Below the pieces are notes generated by a model. The model did no database searches and was not told the DNA's origin. It saw only the letters and a program-made list of their open reading frames with translations. From assembly GCF_026210795.1 (NCBI RefSeq), contig NC_089452.1, forward strand, positions 1,550,001 through 1,614,000: a stretch of 64,000 nucleotides of DNA, written 5' to 3'. Positions within the stretch are counted from its first letter, which is position 1. Each line of letters starts with the position of its first letter. This document shows, in pieces, positions 57,487 through 64,000 of this stretch. The translations under genes and the position numbers were made by a program. This DNA is from Rhizophagus irregularis (Eukaryota > Glomeromycota > Glomeromycetes > Glomerales > Glomeraceae).

Positions 57487-57649
57487 CATAATAGTGTAGT
57501 TAGCCGGAAAATATTAGCCGCAACGTGATCCGGACCCGGCTCAGGATAGATCGTCGTGGAATTCCAGGGGATTTTCTGCGATTAAACCGGGTCCGGATGA
57601 TCGGTAATCAGGAATTCGGTTCCGTTTTCTGGCTAACTACACCATTATG
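57487..57649. mobile_element. MITE (GTGTAGTTAGCC family), intact
   Basis: CATAATAGTGTAGTTAGCCG at the left pairs with GGCTAACTACACCATTATG at the right (19-bp TIR). The 163-bp inside is G+C rich (GCAACGTGATCCGGACCC) and palindromic. It is the uninterrupted relative of 29920-30334. Confidence 0.75.
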
Positions 57650-58060
57650 TTATAAACGATGAAAAAAAATTTTAAATTATAGAACAGATTATGTAGAACA
57701 TGATCCATTTGTGTAAGGCGCGTGCTTAATAACTATTAGTTGGTTATGTCGGTCACGTGATATATTTAATCTGAATTTTCAAAAAAAGAGAGAATTAATT
57801 TGGAAGGTCTTATAATTTAACCAACGAAAATGCTCTCAGAGTGGAGAACGATTCAACATAGGCCTTTATTCTAAAAATGTTTGTAAAATGATGGCTTTGT
57901 ATATTACATGTAATTTCTGCATCATCAATCATCATGGCTTTTATTTTACCATTTTAATCACCATTTGGCGAAAAATTTAATAAAAGATCAAAAAATTCAG
58001 ATAATTTTTTTTTTAAAAAAAAAATATTTACAAACTATAAATTCTTAATATTATATGACT
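57650..58060. other. 3' flank of the vWA/alpha-kinase gene
   Basis: About 400 bp of AT-rich sequence; CACGTGATAT near 57755 is a common short palindrome here. Nothing else is supported. Confidence 0.35.
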
Positions 58061-59932
58061 TTATGCTACATCTTCTGATAATCCATTACTAATATGTTTT
58101 AATTTTAGTTGTTTACAAATATCATTACATCTATGATTTGCCAAGAACAACTGATTGATTCCCTCTTTGCCAAAATTTGTTCTTCCAAATCTTAAAGAAT
58201 CAACACAATGTATTGCTGGATCAGTTAATAAGAACTCATTAGTAAGTTCAATTCCTTGAAGATCACAAACCACTAAGTATCCTTTGGTGTATTCATACGT
58301 GAAATGGACGAAAGCTTCAAGAATAGGCCGAAGTTCTGTAATTACACCAGTATTTGCATTAAATCGTTTGTATTCTATATTATGAAATTTTGGTTCAATA
58401 GTATAATATCGAGTACTAAAATCGATAGTTCCACAACGTAAAAGTTTTACATTGAGAAATTTTACTTTAGGAAGATCTTTTCGTTCTGTAATCAAATTAA
58501 ATTCTGTAGAAAGAAAAGATGCAATTGTAGAGATTTCTACCGCCTCAATATACTTTTCAAAAGAATCATTTCGCCCAATATGAAGGTATTCTTTTATCAC
58601 CATCTTTTTTGCTGGATTTCTTTCGATATCAAGACCAAAGTAAGCATATTTTTCAGCACCTGCAGAAAATGGTTGTGAGGCAATCTTAAAGGAGAAACTT
58701 CTAGAAAAGAGATTCGATTTGTTGAAATAATTTGGGTCTTTAAGTTCGTCCAAAGTATCGAGAATAGGATACCACATAACTATTCCTTCTTGTAACGGAA
58801 GAATAATCCAATCAGGCTCATTTGGATTCATATCAAGTTTTTTTCGTTGAAAAGAATACAGATCCTTGGAGTCGCTTCCAATAGTACTGGTCATTGAAAC
58901 AGCATAAGTAATAGATGTTGAGGTAGCTTTAATAAATTTTTCAATTAATTTAATTGGATCTCCTCCTATAAGATCAAATACTGGAAATTCACCAATTATA
59001 CCACGGAATATTTGAAGCATTATTTCAGTATAATCTGTAATTTTTCCAAAAAAGTAAAGGATATTTTTTGATTGCATCTTTTCTAGGACATTTTCTGCGG
59101 TTAGGCCATGTGGATCACCATTTGGATAACTATCTGACAAATCTGTAAATTTTGTACCATGTGGTGGATAATCACCAATGTGAAGAAGAACACGAGTACC
59201 ATTTTTCCAATCCATTTTGGTTATTGCTTCATTAAGACCTCCGAGAACATCCTCAGGAGCATCACCGCCACCGTAATGAAATACACTTTGCATATATGTT
59301 ATAAATTGCTCATATTTGTCGGTAAAATCTAAAAATTGTAGACGACCATCTCCATCACAATGATCTCGATAACCACAAAAACCGACCCGAAGTTCAATGC
59401 TTGGATTTGTATGTTTAATGTAGTTTGTCACCTGTATGATACAATCTCTAGCAGCAGCAATAAAAGGCTCCATAGAATCTGTGCAGTCTAAAACAAAGCA
59501 AAGATCAACTTTCATTGAGAGTTTGATGTTATTGAGCGTTTTGGATATAGCCTTTTCTCGCAAAAATGTAACTTTAGTCTTTAATTCATTTTCTGTATTA
59601 GAAGTTATTGTTGTATCAGAAGACAGAGTATTTGCCTCATCAGCATAACGTTTCAAACGTTCCTCAGTGATGTTTAATTTTTTTAAATCAGATGCGAATG
59701 AAGAGGGGATAGAGGTAGATGTCGTATTAGAATCTTCAACCTTTATGTTTATTGGCTTTTCTTCAAAAGAAAAAGTATTTATCTCATCAGCACATAATTT
59801 CAGACGTTCTTCAGTGAGGTTTAGTTTTTCGGTATCATTAGAACGTGAAGGGGTAATGGAAGTTATAGTATCAGCACTTTTGGCTTTCGCCCGTTTTTTT
59901 GATTTTTTTTTCAGGCAGAACCACTTTGACAT
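58061..59932 (-). CDS. von Willebrand A domain / alpha-kinase (VwkA-like)
   Basis: An intact, intronless 623-residue protein. After a basic start (KKKSKKRAKAK) two copies of a short motif occur, LNLTEERLKLCADEINTFS (37-55) and LNITEERLKRYADEANTLS (86-104). The vWA domain (about 141-330) has VDLCFVLDCTDSM, a variant of the metal-binding DxSxS motif, and later GGGDAPEDVLGGL. The C-terminal alpha-kinase domain (about 400-610) shows MVIKEY, RYYTIEPKF, YLVVCDLQGI, LTDPAIHC and FGRTNFGKEGINQLFLANH with the Cys pair HRCNDIC, as in myosin heavy chain kinases and Dictyostelium VwkA. It probably phosphorylates Ser/Thr in helical substrates; the substrate is unknown. A fragment of a paralogue lies at 63280-63345. 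Confidence 0.92.
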   Translation of the reverse strand: MSKWFCLKKKSKKRAKAKSADTITSITPSRSNDTEKLNLTEERLKLCADEINTFSFEEKPINIKVEDSNTTSTSIPSSFASDLKKLNITEERLKRYADEANTLSSDTTITSNTENELKTKVTFLREKAISKTLNNIKLSMKVDLCFVLDCTDSMEPFIAAARDCIIQVTNYIKHTNPSIELRVGFCGYRDHCDGDGRLQFLDFTDKYEQFITYMQSVFHYGGGDAPEDVLGGLNEAITKMDWKNGTRVLLHIGDYPPHGTKFTDLSDSYPNGDPHGLTAENVLEKMQSKNILYFFGKITDYTEIMLQIFRGIIGEFPVFDLIGGDPIKLIEKFIKATSTSITYAVSMTSTIGSDSKDLYSFQRKKLDMNPNEPDWIILPLQEGIVMWYPILDTLDELKDPNYFNKSNLFSRSFSFKIASQPFSAGAEKYAYFGLDIERNPAKKMVIKEYLHIGRNDSFEKYIEAVEISTIASFLSTEFNLITERKDLPKVKFLNVKLLRCGTIDFSTRYYTIEPKFHNIEYKRFNANTGVITELRPILEAFVHFTYEYTKGYLVVCDLQGIELTNEFLLTDPAIHCVDSLRFGRTNFGKEGINQLFLANHRCNDICKQLKLKHISNGLSEDVA

Positions 59933-59954
59933 TTTTATGAATTATAAAAAATAA

Positions 59955-60640
59955 TAAAAATTATTTTAAAAAAATTATAAACGAAAAATTCTCAGGGTTA
60001 ATATTCAAAAATATTAATATTTTAATTTTTCCAAATTAGTTTAAATAAATTTCCAAATCAATGCAGATAAAAAAGATTGGCGTATGTAATGACAATGACT
60101 TAATGACTCCATATATATATATATATAAATAAAATTTTCTGGACATAGTTAAATTATTTATCCGGATGTTAAAAAGAACATGTTGATAGAAGTTATTACT
60201 ATATTTAGTTAATATCAGCTAATGATTCATTTATTTATATTTATAATTTATAATTTATTTACTTTTTATTTCTAAAAATTCACCCAATAAAATAAATTAA
60301 TTAAAAATCACGTTTATTAATTTAATATTGTTTATCTCGCTCATTAAAAATTAATTCATTCATCTTATAAAATTATATTATTTATTAGTATTTTTTGCGA
60401 TGCGTCAGGATACCAATTTCTTAAGATTTCAAAACTAATGAGTTATAAAGCGAAAGTGATGTTTTACAGTTCGTGATTAATTTATGATGATCACTTGATG
60501 GTTAGGTAAGGATTTCTGTATAGAATATTTTTAATAACAAACGCGCCCAATTGCTAAAAGTGATGTTAATAATTTGAAGTATTATGAGTGGTTGTAAAAG
60601 AGTAGTTTATTTTTTCTAGCAATGCTTTGTTAATAAAAAA
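59955..60640. other. Upstream region of the vWA/alpha-kinase gene
   Basis: AT-rich, with a short TATATATATATA run near 60110. It likely holds the promoter on the minus strand, but no site is assigned. Confidence 0.35.
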
Positions 60641-62150
60641 AAAATTTTTTTTGTTTAAAAGTTTCGATTCAAACTTACCGAGGTCGAACCAAAAACCTAA
60701 AAAAAAAAAAATTAATCAACGAAACGTTATAGATGATAAACATGCAATAAGTACAAAGATCAGATCATTATAATATAACAGATATTAAATCATAGTGAAA
60801 GCTTACGTAGTAACTCGACTGCATTTGGGGTAATTCATTTGATCCTTTTAAAAATGTTCAATAAATCACTACCATTTGACAGTTTATATTCGGATATATC
60901 AGATGGGTTTGAGATAGGTAGCTTTGTTTCACTTTTTAGCCCGCTTTCATCGATGCTTTTTATCAGGACAGCTTCGTTTTCTTCATCAAGCAACACACTA
61001 CATTCTTCTTCATCCTCACAATCTTTCCTTTTCTTCAATGATTTGTTCTGAATGTATACTGTTATCGTTGATTTTTAGGCTAAAAAACATTCCGTCAGAA
61101 AGAATATAATTATATGAAATTGATAGAGCAAAAACCAGTATTGCTAATTTTTCTATCAAATAAATTCATAAAAAGAAGTAATTAGATATATCCAATCATT
61201 AATTAAAAGCGAATATCTAAGCAATGCAATTTTTTTTTAAAAAGCTTACCTTTTTTGTACTATTCTCGTCTAAATTATTAGTGGCGGTAATGGTAAGCGA
61301 TGGTTCGTTAAAAAAAAAAAATTTTTCTTTGTTTAAAGTTTTGATTCAAACTTACTGAAGGATCCAGTCGTCCAATCGAACCCGAAACCTAAAAAAAAAT
61401 ATATTAGCGAAACATTAGCGACGTTTCGTTAAAATGTTTGTTTTTTTCATAGTTCGGATCAAAACTCACAGAAAGAATCCAATCGGACCTGGAACTTAAA
61501 AAAAAAATATTAACGAAACGTTAGCAATGTTTTTTTAAAAAAAAATTCTTTTTTTCAATTCGAAACTTACCCAAGGAGCAAACCCGATCATCGAAGACGA
61601 AGCCTACAAAGTTGATAAAAGGAGAAATAAATAGTTTCTCCAAAACAAAAATTTTTTAAAAAAAAACTTAGAAGAAGGTTTCTAAACGATCCTATCATTC
61701 AGGACCCGAGAAACTCACTCTACCGATACCTACAAAAAAAAATCAATTTTTTTTTTAGAAAAAAAACAAAATAAATTTAAAAAAAAATAACTGAGTAAAA
61801 TGAAATGCTCTGAAACTTACTGATTCATTCCATGACTCTGATCTACAAGAGAAAGCACAAGTGCCGTTCAATATCAGCCGAAAATCCAGGAAGTCAACTT
61901 CCGAAGCTATATGTCCAAGGAGACCGAAAACCCGCCTAAAAAGAAAGAAAATAATGAACAATTAATAAAGTTCGTTAAGAAAATATAAAGGGAAAAATAG
62001 AGGAAAAAAAAAATTGCAAAAAAAGAAACTTACCAAAAACTTATTTCCAATGAGATCAAATAACTGCATCCATGAGAAATTCATCGCTGAATTAATTAAA
62101 GCCGAAAGAACCCTAAAAAAGAAAGCAAAATTTCGTCGAAAAATATCTTT
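60640..62150 (-). ncRNA. Second candidate multi-micro-exon locus
   Basis: On the minus strand short blocks lie between T-rich (T)nAG acceptors and GTAAGTTT(C/G) donors: about 62113-62037, 61935-61821, 61727-61717, 61602-61573, 61496-61472, 61389-61357, 61278-61250 (weak) and 60702-60684. The last four include near copies (GGTTCGATTGGACG, GGTCCGATTGGATTC, GGTTCGACCTCG). Introns keep GAAACRTY..CTAAY..GTTTC, as at 36.7 kb. A minus-strand open stretch 61038-60835 (KKRKDCEDEEECSVLLDEEN) has normal composition and could be a coding terminal exon, and 61935-61821 is open in one frame (RVFGLLGHIASEVDFLDFRL). So the locus may code for a protein; phases do not join cleanly by eye. Confidence 0.42.
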
Positions 62151-63280
62151 TTTTTGAGTAATATTTATCGATTTTTTTTTCTTTTTCTTTCCTTTTTAAA
62201 AATTCTCTTCTTCTTTTTTAGAAAATTTTATCATTCGGAAAAATCTCAACTATAGTTATATCGATATATTGGGTCTTATATGGTACCAATACTTAAGGAG
62301 AAGTTATATTAAATTTTACTTACTAAGAATTTTTTATTCAATTATTATTGAAGAGACCTGTCAAATTTTTGTACATACAAGTGAGAAGGTAAAAAGATAC
62401 CTTATACACTCGTATCGGATTTAAAGGAACTTTTGGTTTTGATTAAAGAGCATCGGTTTGAGCTAAATAGAAAAAAGATTGTTAATCATCAAGTCAACAA
62501 ATTTAATATTTGATCATTAACGATTTATTGTCCGAAAGATGAATAAGATGATACAATACCATACAATAGATAAAAAGTCTGGTAAGGAAAGACTTTTAAA
62601 AGAAAAAATTCGCAAAAAAAAATTTTTTCTTTTTTGAAAAAAAAATCAAAATAATATTATTGATAATAAAGTGAGTTTTGAAAACATACAAACTATTACT
62701 GATACGACTGGATAAGATACCCAAGCCAATATAATGTTCTTAATAATTTTTCGCTCCATTTTCAAAGTTACGAAAGAAGCGAATATATTATAAAAGTATT
62801 ATTGTTTACTTAATAATTACCGGGGGGTTTTTTTAAAAAAAAGCATATTGTTATTTCAAAATATAAAAATAATAAATATTTATGACAATTTAAAATATAA
62901 AAATAAATAAATATTTATGACACAAAGAGTTAAGAATGAGGAAGGAGTTTAAGGAGAGAAACTTTATAGATTCTAAGATGATCTTTCGGCATACAAACCC
63001 ATATTTGAACAGTCTGATCATCTGATCAACCGTAAACGTGGTCAATCAGTCTGGCCGAAATTTTTCAATTTCAATTTTTTTTCTTTAATTAATTCACCCG
63101 TTATTAAAAAAAATATATTTTTTATTTTATAAATAAATAAATTATTAATCGCTTTTATTAAAAGAAAAAAAAAATTAAATAAAATTATTAATTGTTTTTT
63201 ATTAAAAAAAAAAGTCATTTTTGGCCGGATGGTTGAATGAATATCGAAAAACCATCAACCCGTCTGGCCAAAATTTTCTC
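62150..63280. other. AT-rich region, no gene
   Basis: Near 63040-63270 GTCTGGCCGAAATTTTTC and CGTCTGGCCAAAATTTTC with TGGCCGGATGGTTGA suggest a decayed inverted or direct repeat element. Nothing else is supported. Confidence 0.35.
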
Positions 63281-63345
63281 TTTGCCAATCAATTTAAAAC
63301 AAAGCAAAGATCAATTTTCATTGATTGATTAAATTTTTTGACTTC
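63280..63345 (-). pseudogene. Fragment of a second vWA/alpha-kinase gene
   Basis: The minus strand reads KFNQSMKIDLCFVLN and then a stop, matching LSMKVDLCFVLD at the start of the vWA domain of the gene at 58061-59932, with matching nucleotides (AAAACAAAGCAAAGATCAA). The similarity ends where GGCCAAAATTTTC-type repeat sequence begins, so an insertion or deletion cut it. Confidence 0.5.
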
Positions 63346-64000
63346 AATTAAATTAAGGTTCGAATATTAATTGAATCAACACGTAAATCTAAACTTATTA
63401 TTGGGGGTAATGGAAAAGTTGTACGTACCACAAACTGTCCTTATGTACGCGGGCAAAATAATGGTACTTGAAAATAAAGGCATTTTTGAATGAGTTGTTA
63501 TTATTGAGAAAGATTATAGTTCTTCTTGGGTTTAAGTTATTGCCCACCATTCATGGTGCAATAATTGAATACATATAGATAGATATGAATGAATGAATTT
63601 TTGCTTTTACGGTCAATGGTACAAAATATTCAGAAGTACCATCGAAGTTTTATTCAGCGTTACGTTATCTTGACCGAATTCAAATTAAAAAAGATATTTT
63701 TAGTAAAAATTTTATGACTTATAATTCAACAAATTTATTTTGAAATAATAAATAAATATAAATAGATATACGCAATATACGCTTACTATTTACTTTTAAT
63801 AAAGCTAAGAAAAGTAAATTTCTTGATTTTCGTAACGTCAAATTTATGATCTTTTTTTTTTTTTTTTTTTTTTGTTAAACCACGTAGAAGCCTGTCATAC
63901 ATATTGTTTTACCATGCTTGAGATAGAGCGCTCCTAGTTCTATCGTATTCTTCATATGCAGAATATAAAAATTATTTTTTTATTAATTTTAATATTAGTT
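63346..64000. other. AT-rich end of the window
   Basis: A T run near 63851-63874 and otherwise AT-rich sequence; no gene or repeat recognised. Confidence 0.3.

Noticed and set aside
59436-59954. Plus-strand open frames
   Set aside because: They are shadows of the vWA/alpha-kinase gene on the minus strand.
1-64000. tRNA, rRNA and bacterial-type operons
   Set aside because: No cloverleaf or rRNA-like stretch was seen by eye, and genes are single, spliced and widely spaced.

Overview
The window looks like nuclear DNA of a repeat-rich, very A+T-rich fungus, most likely an arbuscular mycorrhizal fungus (Glomeromycotina, Rhizophagus-like). The reasons are: short GT-AG introns; a tyrosine-kinase-like kinase fused to Sel1 repeats with a VIPYVDP activation segment; a second kinase of the HCD/DLG type; an intronless F-box protein; an intronless von Willebrand A plus alpha-kinase protein; a bromodomain plus PD-(D/E)XK-type protein; and many transposon derivatives. 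No search was run, so family names rest on motifs read by eye.

Layout. 1-5640: a decayed copy (A) of a dispersed gene segment, carrying two inserted elements, then a nest of elements (outer hAT-like 2762-5417, inner hAT-like 3106-4775, TTAA-flanked element 3508-4578) and a foldback element. 5641-12800: AT-rich DNA with a kinase fragment, an eroded gene on the minus strand and a triplicated block. 12800-21450: A/G-rich low-complexity DNA, a 14-bp minisatellite and gene fragments. 21459-22985: F-box gene (-). 23272-24628: 1.36-kb hAT-like element. 26454-26700: 9-bp-TSD MITE just upstream of the kinase-Sel1 gene (26908-29097, five exons). 29900-36700: MITEs, an unrecognised minus-strand gene fragment, copy B of the dispersed segment, and a hAT-like element. 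36700-38560: a plus-strand locus of about 15 very short exon-like blocks. 40160-43143: copy C of the dispersed segment, with a bromodomain/PD-(D/E)XK gene broken in its 5' half. 46069-50327: a kinase gene whose 5' part is an array of 28 intron-like units separated by 3-nt (twice 6-nt, once 1-nt) spacers. 51134-56084: a 5-kb insertion with an 18-bp target duplication, holding an unrecognised ORF with three TGA stops and a nested FAR1/zinc-knuckle (MULE-type) relic. 58061-59932: vWA/alpha-kinase gene (-). 60640-62150: a minus-strand locus of short exon-like blocks resembling the one at 36.7 kb.

Main signal. Serially duplicated splice-signal cassettes appear at four places. In the kinase gene at 46-50 kb the array has a strict AG-NNN-GTAAGT rhythm, its spacers contain no stop in the reading frame set by the predicted first exons, and the frame closes exactly on the kinase domain. 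At 36.7-38.5 kb several introns place a CTAAY-type branch-point sequence in or beside the loop of a hairpin whose arms vary in sequence but stay complementary. Both could reflect an unusual mode of splicing or of intron multiplication; RNA evidence would decide.
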